From IMG/VR virus record IMGVR_UViG_3300008262_000059, positions 1-58,699 of that record: a stretch of DNA of 58,699 bases. One strand, given 5' to 3'. This document shows positions 34,735 to 42,447 of the stretch, piece after piece. The translations under genes and the position numbers were made by a program. Under the pieces are notes generated by a model. It ran no database searches. It saw nothing but the letters and a program-made list of their open reading frames with translations, and had not been told where the DNA came from. The number at the start of each line of letters is the position of its first letter. Position 1 is the stretch's first letter. The DNA comes from a virus.

Positions 34735-36248
34735 ACATCATCCTTGGACCTCCCGGAACAGGGAAGACGACCCGTCTTCTGACGCTCGTCGAGAGCTACA
34801 TGGAAGCGGGTGTCCCGCCCGACCGGATCGGATACCTGTCGTTCACAAGACGTGCCGCGCACGAGGCGATCTCCCGCGCCTGCGCCCGCTTCAAGATGAC
34901 AGAGAAGGACTTCCCGTACTTCCGGACGCTGCACAGTCTGGCCTACCACCAGCTTGGTATTGGCAAGAACAGCATCATGACCGGCAAGCACTACCGGGAA
35001 GTTGGTGACTGGCTGAAGATCGGCGGCTTCTCCGATGGGACCACGCTTCCCGAAGGGCCGTTCGCGGACTTCGGCTTTGGCGACAAGTTCCTTGAGATCA
35101 TCAACATCGCCCGCATCTGCAAGACGCCGCTGCGCGAGGTCTACAACGGATCGTCTGTCCCGCTGCGGACGGACTGGAGCCGCGTGGACTACGTGGATCG
35201 GGGGCTGCGCGTCTACAAGAAAGACAATCACGTCTACGACTACACCGACATGCTCGAAATGTTCATCGAGCGCGAGGTCGCCCCCAGCCTTGAGGTCGTG
35301 CTGATCGACGAGGTGCAGGACCTGTCACCGCTCCAGTGGCAGATGGTTCACGCCATCATCGCCAAAGCTAAAGAAGTCTACATCGCAGGTGATGACGACC
35401 AAGCGATCTATCGCTGGGCGGGCGCTGACGTGGATTACTTCGTCCGGCTTGAGGGTAAGGTGGAGGTGCTGGGCCAGAGCTACCGCATCCCTGCCGCACA
35501 TCACGACATCAGCCAGAAGGTCATCAACCGGATCTACAACCGCCGCCAAAAGGACTTCCTGCCACGGGAAGACAAAGGCGAGGTGCAGTGGTACAGGCAC
35601 AGCGAAGAAGTGGACCTGTCAGCCGGTGACTGGCTGCTGCTGTCGCGCACAAGAAAAGGCGCTAACAATCTGGAGCAGGAGGTTCGGCAGCGCGGGTTCC
35701 TTTACTCGTACAACGCCAGCACCAGCATCGAGTCCGAGATCGTTGACGCGGTGAGGAACTGGACCGACCTGCGCGAAGGCAAGCGCCTACGCGCGTCTGA
35801 CATCAAGAAGATTTACAAGTACATGGCGCTGGGGACAGAGGTCGCCTACGGCCATAAGACGATGCCGGGGGTGGACGATACGCTGTTCTTGGGTATCGAC
35901 GATCTGATCTCGGACCACGGCCTTTTGCATACGCGCCCGTGGGAAGAAAGCATGGCGAAGATCCCCGAGGTGGATCGCCGCTACCTTCAAATCTGCATCC
36001 GCAACAACGAGTCCTTCAAGGACAAGCCCCGCATCACGATCTCCACAATACACGGGGCGAAAGGAGGAGAGGCGACCAGCGTCCTGTTGCTGACAGATGG
36101 CGTCCGCCGAAACAACAGCCTATGGAAACGCAATGCCTACGACGAAGACGACGAGGCCAGAGTCTTCTACGTGGGTCTGACGCGGGCGAAGAAGAGCCTG
36201 CATCTCATTCATCCAATGGTGTCGAGGGGCTATGACATCCCACACTAG
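34731..36248 (+). CDS. UvrD-like superfamily 1 helicase
   Basis: 505 residues from ATG 34731 (ATGA overlap). Motifs: GPPGTGKTT (residues 6-14), RIGYLSFTRRAAHEA, RTLHSLAYHQLG, LIDEVQDLSPLQWQ (Walker B), AGDDDQAIYRWAGAD, GQSYRIP, STIHGAKGGEATSVLLL and RVFYVGLTRAKKSLHLI. These are complete for a UvrD/PcrA-type enzyme, shorter than the roughly 720 residues of bacterial UvrD, as is usual for phage versions. It would unwind DNA for replication or repair together with the primase before it. Confidence 0.88.
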   Translation: MNIILGPPGTGKTTRLLTLVESYMEAGVPPDRIGYLSFTRRAAHEAISRACARFKMTEKDFPYFRTLHSLAYHQLGIGKNSIMTGKHYREVGDWLKIGGFSDGTTLPEGPFADFGFGDKFLEIINIARICKTPLREVYNGSSVPLRTDWSRVDYVDRGLRVYKKDNHVYDYTDMLEMFIEREVAPSLEVVLIDEVQDLSPLQWQMVHAIIAKAKEVYIAGDDDQAIYRWAGADVDYFVRLEGKVEVLGQSYRIPAAHHDISQKVINRIYNRRQKDFLPREDKGEVQWYRHSEEVDLSAGDWLLLSRTRKGANNLEQEVRQRGFLYSYNASTSIESEIVDAVRNWTDLREGKRLRASDIKKIYKYMALGTEVAYGHKTMPGVDDTLFLGIDDLISDHGLLHTRPWEESMAKIPEVDRRYLQICIRNNESFKDKPRITISTIHGAKGGEATSVLLLTDGVRRNNSLWKRNAYDEDDEARVFYVGLTRAKKSLHLIHPMVSRGYDIPH

Positions 36249-36456
36249 CCCCGCGATCCTCCGCGCAGTCTGCCACTGCGCCTTGGAATCCCACCTCCTC
36301 ACACGTCGAGGACTGAAAAAGAAGTGGCCTATGTGCTACTGCGGCAAGCCCATGAGGATAGAAAATGTCACAGATACCGCTCTTCCAAACAGTCTCCGAG
36401 TGGGTGATGCCGGACGGCTTCCCGAACCTGTCAGAAGCACGGGAGATAGCGATTGA
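36232..36456 (+). CDS. Possible small Cys-rich protein overlapping polymerase start
   Basis: ATG 36232 within the helicase gene end; the reading runs 92 bases into the polymerase gene in another frame. The peptide has CHCALESHLL and WPMCYCGKPM, two Cys pairs that could form a zinc site. It would fill the 116-bp gap between helicase and polymerase. The overlap length makes it uncertain. Confidence 0.35.
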   Translation: MTSHTSPAILRAVCHCALESHLLTRRGLKKKWPMCYCGKPMRIENVTDTALPNSLRVGDAGRLPEPVRSTGDSD

Positions 36457-38248
36457 CCTTGAAACCTACGACCCGCAACTGAAAGAGCGTGGGAGTGGGT
36501 GGCCCACCAAGAACGGGCACATCATCGGCATCGCTGTCGCCACGGACTTCGGAGCTTGGTACTTCCCGATCCGTCACCAAAGCGGCGGGAACATGGACCC
36601 CGACGTGGTGATCCGCTGGTTGAAGCGCATCTGCTCCGACCCGTCAAAGGACTACATCTTCCATAACGCAAGCTACGACGTGGGCTGGCTGCTGACAGAA
36701 GGCGTCGAGATCAAGGGCCGCGTCGTTGACACGATGGTCGCCGCTCCGCTGATTGACGAGAACCGCTTCAGCTATGCGCTGACAAACCTCGGACGCGATT
36801 ACCTTTACGAGAAGAAGGACGAGCGCCTGCTGCGCGAAGCCGCCGCCGAGTGGAGCGTCGATGCGAAAGCGGAGATGTACAAGCTCCCGCCCCAATACGT
36901 CGGTCCGTATGCAGAGCAGGATGCTGCCCTGACCCTGCGCCTGTGGCGCCACTTCCAAGGGCTCATCATCAAGGAGGATGTCTCAAGCATCTTCGACCTT
37001 GAACTGCGTGTCCTGCGGACCACCGTGAAGATGCGCCAGCGTGGCGTGCGCGTGGACGTGGAAGGCGCGGAGGCTGTGCGCCGGGATCTTGAAGGGCGCG
37101 AGAAGGCGATCCTTCACGCGATCAAGAAGGAGCATGGGCTCGACGTTGACATCTGGGCGGCGGTGAGCGTGGCGAAGGTCTTCGACAGCGCGGGCCTGAC
37201 ATACCCGAGAACGGAGGCGACCAACGCGCCGAGCTTCACGAAGGAGTTCCTGTCCTCGAACAAGCATCCGCTCCCGAAGCAGATCGTACTGGCGCGCGAG
37301 TACAACAAAGCCCGCACCACGTTCATCGACGCGATCACGAAGTACGAACACAACGGTCGCATCCACGCCGACATCCACCAGCTGCGGTCTGACAGCGGCG
37401 GCACAATCACGGGCCGCTTCAGCTACTCGAACCCCAACCTCCAGCAGCTGCCCGCCCGGAACGAGGAGATCGGGCCGATGATCCGGGGGCTGTTCCTGCC
37501 AGAAGAAGGACAGCAGTGGGGGAGCTTCGACTACTCCTCCCAAGAACCCCGGATCGTGGTCCACTACGCATCGCTCTTGGGATTGCTCGGGGCCGACGAC
37601 TTCGTGGAGAAGTATCAGGCTGACAAGTACTCCGACTTCCACCAGATCGCCGCCGACATCGTGGGCGTCCCGCGCAAGCAAGCAAAGACCATCAACCTTG
37701 GACTCTTCTACGGGATGGGCGTGACCAAACTCGCCGCGCAGCTGGGCTTGGACATGGCAGATGCGAAGGACTTGTTCGCCAAGTATCACCAGCAGGTCCC
37801 GTTCGTGAAGGACATCAGCGAGTACGTCTCCAACCGAGCAGGGACCAAGGGCTTCGTCCGCACGCTGCTGGGGCGTAAGTGCCGCTACGATAAGTGGGAG
37901 CCCTCTCTGTTCGGGGTCCACAAACCAATGCCCTACGACGAAGCCTTCGCGACCTACGGCAAGGGCATCCGCCGCGCCTTCACCTACAAGGCCCTGAACG
38001 GCCTGATCCAAGGATCAGCCGCCGACCAAACCAAAATGGCGATGGTGACGCTCGATGACGAAGGGATGCTGCCGCTTGTCCAGATCCACGACGAACTGGC
38101 GATGACGGTCCCCGACAGGAAGACCGCCGAGCGCATCGCGGAGATCATGGAAACCTGCGTCGGACTGCAAGTCCCGTCAGTGGTTGACGCAGAGTTTGGA
38201 AAATCATGGGGTTACGCTACAAAGAAGATTGACGATGCTTGGTCCTGA
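36365..38248 (+). CDS. Family A DNA polymerase with 3'-5' exonuclease
   Basis: 627 residues. N-terminal exonuclease: IAIDLETYDP (Asp31, Glu33), FHNASYDVGWLL, and a YAEQDAALTLRL segment. Polymerase: GTITGRFSYSNPNLQQLPAR, motif A FDYSSQEPRIV near residue 390, motif B KQAKTINLGLFYGMG, motif C QIHDELAM near 575. There is no 5' nuclease domain, as in T7 gp5, and the length is similar to T7 polymerase (704). It is the replicative enzyme of this phage; a host factor could act as clamp. Confidence 0.9.
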   Translation: MSQIPLFQTVSEWVMPDGFPNLSEAREIAIDLETYDPQLKERGSGWPTKNGHIIGIAVATDFGAWYFPIRHQSGGNMDPDVVIRWLKRICSDPSKDYIFHNASYDVGWLLTEGVEIKGRVVDTMVAAPLIDENRFSYALTNLGRDYLYEKKDERLLREAAAEWSVDAKAEMYKLPPQYVGPYAEQDAALTLRLWRHFQGLIIKEDVSSIFDLELRVLRTTVKMRQRGVRVDVEGAEAVRRDLEGREKAILHAIKKEHGLDVDIWAAVSVAKVFDSAGLTYPRTEATNAPSFTKEFLSSNKHPLPKQIVLAREYNKARTTFIDAITKYEHNGRIHADIHQLRSDSGGTITGRFSYSNPNLQQLPARNEEIGPMIRGLFLPEEGQQWGSFDYSSQEPRIVVHYASLLGLLGADDFVEKYQADKYSDFHQIAADIVGVPRKQAKTINLGLFYGMGVTKLAAQLGLDMADAKDLFAKYHQQVPFVKDISEYVSNRAGTKGFVRTLLGRKCRYDKWEPSLFGVHKPMPYDEAFATYGKGIRRAFTYKALNGLIQGSAADQTKMAMVTLDDEGMLPLVQIHDELAMTVPDRKTAERIAEIMETCVGLQVPSVVDAEFGKSWGYATKKIDDAWS

Positions 38249-38375
38249 TTCGCTGCTCCACCGCCGACTCGTTAACCTGCTGCGCGAGAGCGGGCTTGGT
38301 CTGTCAGAAGCTGAACAGCTGGCAGGTAGGGTCCTCGCCCTCGTCATGTCGTTTGTCAACAGAAGGTTAATCTGA
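38235..38375 (+). CDS. Possible tiny protein (46 aa)
   Basis: ATG 38235 overlaps the polymerase end by 14 bases. Peptide LGPDSLLHRRLVNLLRESGL continues with GLSEAEQLAGRVLALVMSFV. It is helical and leucine-rich. Small size limits certainty, but it fills the gap before the winged-helix gene at 38388. Confidence 0.45.
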   Translation: MLGPDSLLHRRLVNLLRESGLGLSEAEQLAGRVLALVMSFVNRRLI

Positions 38376-38387
38376 TATAAAGTTCTC

Positions 38388-38756
38388 ATGTCGATCTTGG
38401 TTGAAGTCCGTCAGGAAAGAGACAAGCTCAAGCAAAAGCTTGAGGGGATAACGCAGAAGCGGGACATCGAGAGTCTCCCGTATTCGATGGCGTTTCTCCT
38501 GCCGCGTCAGCTTGCCCACATTCTGCGGGCTCTTCACCTTGAGGCGGATGCTGTCAACCGGGATGAGATCCTGTCCATTATCACGATGACAGGGCGTAGC
38601 GCGGAGATCCAATCCTCGCGGGTGGTGGACGTAGCAATATGCCGACTCAACAAGAGGCTCAAGGAACACGGCTTGCGTGTCAGGAACCTTCGCGGAGTCG
38701 GCTTCTATTTTAACGCACAGGATAAAGCCACGATCAAGAAGATCATGGCTCGTTAA
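38388..38756 (+). CDS. OmpR/PhoB-type winged-helix DNA-binding protein
   Basis: 122 residues. After an N-terminal coiled coil (RQERDKLKQKLEGITQKRD) comes a domain matching the OmpR C-terminal fold: AVNRDEILSIITMTGR, RVVDVAICRLNKRLKEHGL and VRNLRGVGFYF, which align with the usual RTVDVHISRLRKKL and VRGVGYR. No receiver domain is present, so it is not phosphorylation-controlled. It is probably a phage transcription factor. Its stop shares TTAA with the stop of the convergent gene at 38753. Confidence 0.75.
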   Translation: MSILVEVRQERDKLKQKLEGITQKRDIESLPYSMAFLLPRQLAHILRALHLEADAVNRDEILSIITMTGRSAEIQSSRVVDVAICRLNKRLKEHGLRVRNLRGVGFYFNAQDKATIKKIMAR

Positions 38757-39043
38757 TGATACAGCGACAGAAGCCAGTCCCGCGCTTCCTTTTTTGAGAA
38801 GCACAGGCGCACGTCGCCGTGCACCGTGACAGCGCGATAGGCCTTGCCCTCGCGCTTATCCAACTCAGTGACGTTTATCCAGCCCACGACCTTCTCGAAG
38901 TAGGTGAGCGTGAACGTCCCGTCCCCTTCCTGCGTCAGCTGGATCGGGTTGCTCCCCGGCACTCTGGCCGGGGCCTCCTTCTTTTCTGGCGCTGTCATCA
39001 CGACCCCGCACATATCAGCGATGTCTTTCGGGAGAGCGTCCAT
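38753..39043 (-). CDS. Last gene of leftward operon (96 aa)
   Basis: ATG 39043 after GGGAGGCGTAAGG, just three bases downstream of the previous gene. The N-terminus is flexible (ADMCGVVMTAPEKKEAPAR); residues 34-95 form a compact beta/alpha domain (DGTFTLTYFEKVVGWINVTE, YRAVTVHGDVRLCFSKKEAR, DWLLSLY). No family recognised. Its stop codon overlaps that of the OmpR-type gene on the other strand, so the two transcripts end against each other. Confidence 0.7.
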   Translation of the reverse strand: MDALPKDIADMCGVVMTAPEKKEAPARVPGSNPIQLTQEGDGTFTLTYFEKVVGWINVTELDKREGKAYRAVTVHGDVRLCFSKKEARDWLLSLYH

Positions 39044-39045
39044 CC

Positions 39046-39411
39046 TTACGCCTCCCCGTAAGGGAGGCCGTGAGAGAACGCGATGGCCTGCGCGATGTTC
39101 AAGAACTTGATGCCGGGAATGTCCGTCACCTCGTCCGGAAGACCAAGCGTGTGGCCCTCGTCGTCAACGTCGCCCAGAACAAGCCCGTTGCCAGCCAGCG
39201 GCTGCGGCCAGCCGGGGAGCAGGAAGAAATGCTCCGGCGCGTTCAGCAGACCCTCATCGTCAACGAAGATGCTGACCTTGTGCCCACCAACCTCGGCATA
39301 CACAACGTCGAACAGCTCGCAGCCGATCAGGTCGTAAATGGTTTTGTAGTCGCCGCTGTACTCGACAGGGGTAACGGTCTTGTCGGTGGCGTTGATAAGA
39401 AGAGCTTTCAT
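39046..39411 (-). CDS. DUF3846-like protein (121 aa)
   Basis: GAAAGG before ATG 39411. It begins MKALLINATDKTVTPVEYSG followed by YKTIYDLIGCELFDVVYAE, VSIFVDDEGLLNAPEHFFLL and LAGNGLVLGDVDDEGHT. This pattern (VDDEGL, GNGLVLG) fits the DUF3846-type family, small phage and plasmid proteins of unknown function. Operon neighbours are also accessory genes, so a role in takeover or anti-host action is possible, not shown. Confidence 0.75.
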   Translation of the reverse strand: MKALLINATDKTVTPVEYSGDYKTIYDLIGCELFDVVYAEVGGHKVSIFVDDEGLLNAPEHFFLLPGWPQPLAGNGLVLGDVDDEGHTLGLPDEVTDIPGIKFLNIAQAIAFSHGLPYGEA

Positions 39412-39494
39412 CGTCGCAAACCTTTCTACGTTGTTGCGATGGAAGGGAGATTAACTGACCTGTTAAAGCTAGTCAACCCCCCTTCTTTATTTTT

Positions 39495-39761
39495 TTATTT
39501 CATCGTGTTTCGGGACGAGCCGCCTTTGCGCCCCGCCTCCATCGCAAGTTCCTTGTTTGTCGAGAACGCACGCTTCTCAGCGGGAACATTGCTCCCGCCA
39601 TTCGTGCCAGCCTGACGCGCCTTCTCTCGATCACGGGAGAACGTGCGCTTCTCAGCTGGCACCGCCTTACCGCCCATGCTCGCAATCTCCTTGCGGCGCT
39701 CTGGGCTGATGACGGCAAAGCCCCGCAGGATCTTCGGCTTCGGTGTTGCTTCTTCATCCAT
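39495..39761 (-). CDS. KGG-repeat protein (88 aa)
   Basis: ATG 39761 has AAAGGAGCGTGGACCATG as leader; an upstream reading to 39794 would enter the previous gene. Contains GFAVISPERRKEIASMGGKA, PAEKRTFSRDREKARQAGT and PAEKRAFSTNKELAMEAGRK, repeated stress-protein-like KGG motifs, as in bacterial GsiB/YciG. Function in phages unknown. The leader is nearly identical to that of the gene at 42447. Confidence 0.7.
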   Translation of the reverse strand: MDEEATPKPKILRGFAVISPERRKEIASMGGKAVPAEKRTFSRDREKARQAGTNGGSNVPAEKRAFSTNKELAMEAGRKGGSSRNTMK

Positions 39762-39774
39762 GGTCCACGCTCCT

Positions 39775-40149
39775 TTAACCTTCGTCATCCACACGCGGCG
39801 GGTCAGTAATAGGCAGGCGAGGGATGGGCGCGAGCTTCGCGGCCATCTGACGGATGCCCTCCTCGGTGTCTTCCATCGCAGTGTCCATCTCGCCAGAGGC
39901 GAACTGCCCCGACAGCGCGAGATAGTCGATGCTGCTCATCAGACCCTGAAGATTGCGGCGGTTCTTCTTCATGCGCGCCATCTCGTAGCAGTGCATGAAC
40001 ATCGCGCCTTCGTACAAGGACATCTCAACGCCCGTGATATTCTCAAAGATTTTGCACGCCCGATCCATTACGTCTTCCTCCTGACCATGCAGGTCGGCGC
40101 GTGAACGAAGAAGCGTGGCAGACTGTGACAGAATATCTCTATGGTTCAT
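39775..40149 (-). CDS. Hypothetical helical protein (124 aa)
   Basis: AGGAGA before ATG 40149, which overlaps the previous gene by 11 bases. All-helical: NHRDILSQSATLLRSRADLH, CKIFENITGVEMSLYEGAMF, RNLQGLMSSIDYLALSG. The charged C-terminal tail ends DPPRVDDEG. It recalls small helical proteins that accompany nucleotide pyrophosphohydrolase genes in phages, but no motif is decisive. Confidence 0.65.
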   Translation of the reverse strand: MNHRDILSQSATLLRSRADLHGQEEDVMDRACKIFENITGVEMSLYEGAMFMHCYEMARMKKNRRNLQGLMSSIDYLALSGQFASGEMDTAMEDTEEGIRQMAAKLAPIPRLPITDPPRVDDEG

Positions 40150-40288
40150 TTTCTTTCTCCTGTTTAGAGTCGATCAAATGTCCGCAAGTCGTACACCTCC
40201 AAGTCCATTCGTTGACGTTGAAGACGATTGCGTGACCCCTTCTCTGGTGCGCGAAGTAGCACCAGAAACCCTTGATAAATCGCATCAT
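40139..40288 (-). CDS. Tiny protein with CxxC (49 aa)
   Basis: ATG 40288 in an ATGA overlap with the previous gene's stop; a longer reading to 40402 would lie inside that gene. Peptide: RFIKGFWCYFAHQRRGHAIV, then FNVNEWTWRCTTCGHLIDS. The CYF..H and CTTC groups may bind zinc. A single-domain zinc ribbon of unknown use. Confidence 0.55.
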   Translation of the reverse strand: MMRFIKGFWCYFAHQRRGHAIVFNVNEWTWRCTTCGHLIDSKQEKENEP

Positions 40289-40659
40289 GTTTGCGTGACC
40301 TCGCTCATCTGCCGACAGAGTTCGGCGGTGATGCCTGAAGATCCCGGCCTGTCGTCGTTGATCTGTGACAGGGACTCCGCGTCTAGCAAGATCGAGCAGC
40401 ACGCCATGACATGCGCGAGATGATGCGCTCCGCTCTCCCTGTCGTACGTCTCACCGTCAGCCCATGACAGGAGATGCCGCATCATTGCGTCGTAATAAAT
40501 CGACGACGTGACGGTGTGCTCCCGCCAGTTCATACGACCGTATTTGTTCGCGCCGTTCATCATCGCGTGCGACAGGTGCATGAGGGCGACAGGCGGGACG
40601 CACGTGAACGAAGGCTTCGTCACGCCAAACGCGGTCTTCGGGTTGTCATCAGGAAGCAT
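40285..40659 (-). CDS. dATP/dGTP diphosphohydrolase-like protein
   Basis: 124 residues from ATG 40659 (AAGG nine bases upstream; ATG 40668 is an alternative). Sequence NPKTAFGVTKPSFTCVPPVA, LMHLSHAMMNGANKYGRMNW, AMMRHLLSWADGETYDRESG and HHLAHVMACCSILLDA is characteristic of the PF18909 family (dATP/dGTP diphosphohydrolase, MazG-like all-alpha fold), with the Glu/Asp/His residues for metal kept. Known members cut dATP or dGTP pools in phages that change their bases, such as S-2L; others have unclear roles. No PurZ-like gene is seen here. Confidence 0.7.
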   Translation of the reverse strand: MLPDDNPKTAFGVTKPSFTCVPPVALMHLSHAMMNGANKYGRMNWREHTVTSSIYYDAMMRHLLSWADGETYDRESGAHHLAHVMACCSILLDAESLSQINDDRPGSSGITAELCRQMSEVTQT

Positions 40660-40840
40660 CTTTCCCATCCTTCGCTTTTGGAACACAAGTCATGCCTATA
40701 GGACCGCGCGAAAAGACCGTTTTGCTTGCTATGTCCTGCACGGCGACAATCGCGGCTTCACATGATTGCTTGTCCGCAAACTCTTGCGTCGTGACCACAG
40801 CGCCGATCTGAACCAAGTTAAGGACGATGAGGATGTACAT
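40649..40840 (-). CDS. Small secreted or membrane protein (63 aa)
   Basis: ATG 40840 chosen for GGAGGGGAAAG directly upstream. N-terminal hydrophobic helix MYILIVLNLVQIGAVVT acts as signal or anchor; two Cys (SCEAA, MTCVP) may form a disulfide in the periplasm. Perhaps a superinfection-exclusion or periplasmic protein; not proven. It overlaps neighbours on both sides. Confidence 0.6.
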   Translation of the reverse strand: MYILIVLNLVQIGAVVTTQEFADKQSCEAAIVAVQDIASKTVFSRGPIGMTCVPKAKDGKDAS

Positions 40841-41072
40841 CTTTCCCCTCCAGCGCAGCGCGGGCGACACGACAGTGTTCACCTGTTACATCAGCATTTG
40901 ATCCCTCAATATGCAGATTATCCCAGCCTTCTTTATCCAAAGTATCGGCAGCAGCAGCAAATGGTCGCAGCGCCGCCTCCAGTTGCTCGATGCGGTTGGC
41001 GGCTTCTCTGAGCAGCGGGCGGCGCATCAACCGGTGAGCTTCTTTAAGGCGCGTAACAAGATCGTCAGTCAT
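40818..41072 (-). CDS. Paralogue 1 of a tandem family (84 aa)
   Basis: ATG 41072 with GGAGGGGAAAG upstream, the same leader as the gene at 40840. MTDDLVTRLKEAHRLMRRPL and REAANRIEQLEAALRPF form an Ead/Ea22-like helical pattern (DLVxRLR ... EAANRIExLE), followed by a weakly conserved tail with ALEGKD. Common in phages of Alphaproteobacteria and enterobacteria; unknown function. Confidence 0.7.
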   Translation of the reverse strand: MTDDLVTRLKEAHRLMRRPLLREAANRIEQLEAALRPFAAAADTLDKEGWDNLHIEGSNADVTGEHCRVARAALEGKDVHPHRP

Positions 41073-41307
41073 CTTTCCCCTCCAGCGCGTGCTTCGTCCA
41101 TACCATCAACGACATCGCTCTGTTCGGAGCAGGGATGCCGTTGTCTCCGTCAACCACGTCTGCCTGATCCTCTAGGTAAAAAAGGATCGCGGGGAACAGG
41201 TTTTCTAGCTTTTCGATGCGGTTGGCGGCTTCTGACATCGCCCTGCTTTCGTAGGCTTCGGTGTCCTTTGCCAAATAGCGCAGTCGCTTCACAAGGTCGT
41301 CAGTCAT
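41065..41307 (-). CDS. Paralogue 2 of a tandem family (80 aa)
   Basis: MTDDLVKRLRYLAKDTEAYE and SEAANRIEKLENLFPAIL repeat the pattern of the gene at 41072, and both end in ALEGKD. It overlaps its neighbours by eight bases at each end, so the three are one translation unit. The duplicated C-terminal/leader DNA (GCTGGAGGGGAAAG) suggests tandem duplication of the whole gene. Confidence 0.7.
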   Translation of the reverse strand: MTDDLVKRLRYLAKDTEAYESRAMSEAANRIEKLENLFPAILFYLEDQADVVDGDNGIPAPNRAMSLMVWTKHALEGKDD

Positions 41308-41533
41308 TGCGCCACTCCACCTGCTTGCCCATCAGTTCGTGCGCGCGTGTCAGCGCGTCGATTAGGGATTGATACTTGTCCTTCGAGACGGTCAGTTCTT
41401 CGAGAGAAAGGAACGCCTCAAGCGCCAGCTCCAAGTCCTCGATCCTGTCAGCCGCTTCGTTGACCAATTCCCACGGCTCGCCCAAGGGAATGTTGCGCCC
41501 TTCACGAAGTCTTGAAGTTAAACTTGAAGACAT
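41300..41533 (-). CDS. Paralogue 3 of a tandem family (77 aa)
   Basis: GAGGATCG before ATG 41533. SSSLTSRLREGRNIPLGEPW and NEAADRIEDLELALEAFLSL keep the SRLRE and EAADRIExLE elements but lack the ALEGKD end; the tail is LTRAHELMGKQVEWRND. The most diverged of the three copies. It overlaps the gcrA-like gene by 32 bases. Confidence 0.7.
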   Translation of the reverse strand: MSSSLTSRLREGRNIPLGEPWELVNEAADRIEDLELALEAFLSLEELTVSKDKYQSLIDALTRAHELMGKQVEWRND

Positions 41534-42050
41534 TTCTACGATCCTCTTGTTTGACAGGTTGGTAGTTGCGAGATTTATAGTACATGCGCCCGTGATGCTC
41601 AGTGCAGTAAGCGCGCTTGTGCTTCGCGTATGTCTCTCTGGCGTCCGCGCCGCAGTAAATCTGAAACCCGTCGCTCGTCATGTAGTTCAGGGGGTAGTGA
41701 CACTCCAACATGCCGATGTTGAAGAGGGTCTTGACCTCCGGCTTTGACGGGACAGGTGTACGCGCGGGCTCCTCGAAACCCTTGCGGCGCAGGCCTATTC
41801 GCTTGTCTGTCACCTTCGGCTTCGGCGGATAGGTGCTCGACTTGTTCGCAAGGGGTGAGCCCGCAGCACGGGACACGGCCCTCCGATCACCTTCGCCGCG
41901 CGCCCTGTTCACAATGCCGATCACGCTGTTCTTCGATATGCCGAGAAACTCGCCTATCTCAGTGCTGGAATAGTGCTTGTCCCCCGACCATAATTCCAAG
42001 ATCGCATCGCGCTTCTCGTCAGCTGTCATCGTCAGCGGCGTTCTACGCAT
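41502..42050 (-). CDS. gcrA: GcrA-like cell-cycle regulator
   Basis: 182 residues. N-terminal HTH: DEKRDAILELWSGDKHYSST, EIGEFLGISKNSVIGIVNRA (residues about 11-50), matching GcrA's WT..ERVE.LKKLW..G.SASQIA..LG..TRNAVIGKVHR. C-terminal Cys/His part: CHYPLNYM, YCGADARE and YCTEHH, like the sigma-binding end of GcrA. GcrA binds sigma70 RNA polymerase and activates genes with methylated GANTC sites in Alphaproteobacteria. This phage copy could redirect host transcription. It supports an alphaproteobacterial host. Confidence 0.82.
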   Translation of the reverse strand: MRRTPLTMTADEKRDAILELWSGDKHYSSTEIGEFLGISKNSVIGIVNRARGEGDRRAVSRAAGSPLANKSSTYPPKPKVTDKRIGLRRKGFEEPARTPVPSKPEVKTLFNIGMLECHYPLNYMTSDGFQIYCGADARETYAKHKRAYCTEHHGRMYYKSRNYQPVKQEDRRNVFKFNFKTS

Positions 42051-42447
42051 GGCCGACCCCCGTGACAGTGGGGATCGGAAGGTCGTTGTCGGGGTCCTGC
42101 TCCTCGACCGCGCTTGTCATCTCCTCTTCAAAGCATGAGTACATTTCATCCAAGATGACCATAAGCTCCTGCTTCGATCCACCTGACATGAACCACGTCG
42201 AGCAAAGGTTCTCGCACAGCACCGCGCACAGACTGTCCACCACAGCCTCATGCTCAAGAGGTTTGCCGTCCTTCCTGTCAGCAACACGCGGATCGCTCGT
42301 CAGCTGGTGAACAATCTTCCCCAACATCTGAGGGATGATCGTGGACAGAATGGAACTGCTCCAGCGCCAGTCCGTCGCGTCCTCCAGACGCGTGCCATTC
42401 CTAATCTTTATGTTGAAGTGTACTTCAGCTTGTGGTTGCTTGCTCAT
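42043..42447 (-). CDS. Hypothetical protein (134 aa)
   Basis: ATG 42447 preceded by AAAGGACCGTGGACC; a TTG at 42468 would give a longer but less likely product. Residues 7-70 are mixed (VHFNIKIRNGTRLEDATDWR, SSILSTIIPQMLGKIVHQLT); then helices (VVDSLCAVLCENLCSTWFMS, QELMVILDEMYSCFEEEMTS) and an acidic end. No family recognised. It overlaps gcrA by eight bases, so it may work in the same response. Confidence 0.65.
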   Translation of the reverse strand: MSKQPQAEVHFNIKIRNGTRLEDATDWRWSSSILSTIIPQMLGKIVHQLTSDPRVADRKDGKPLEHEAVVDSLCAVLCENLCSTWFMSGGSKQELMVILDEMYSCFEEEMTSAVEEQDPDNDLPIPTVTGVGHA

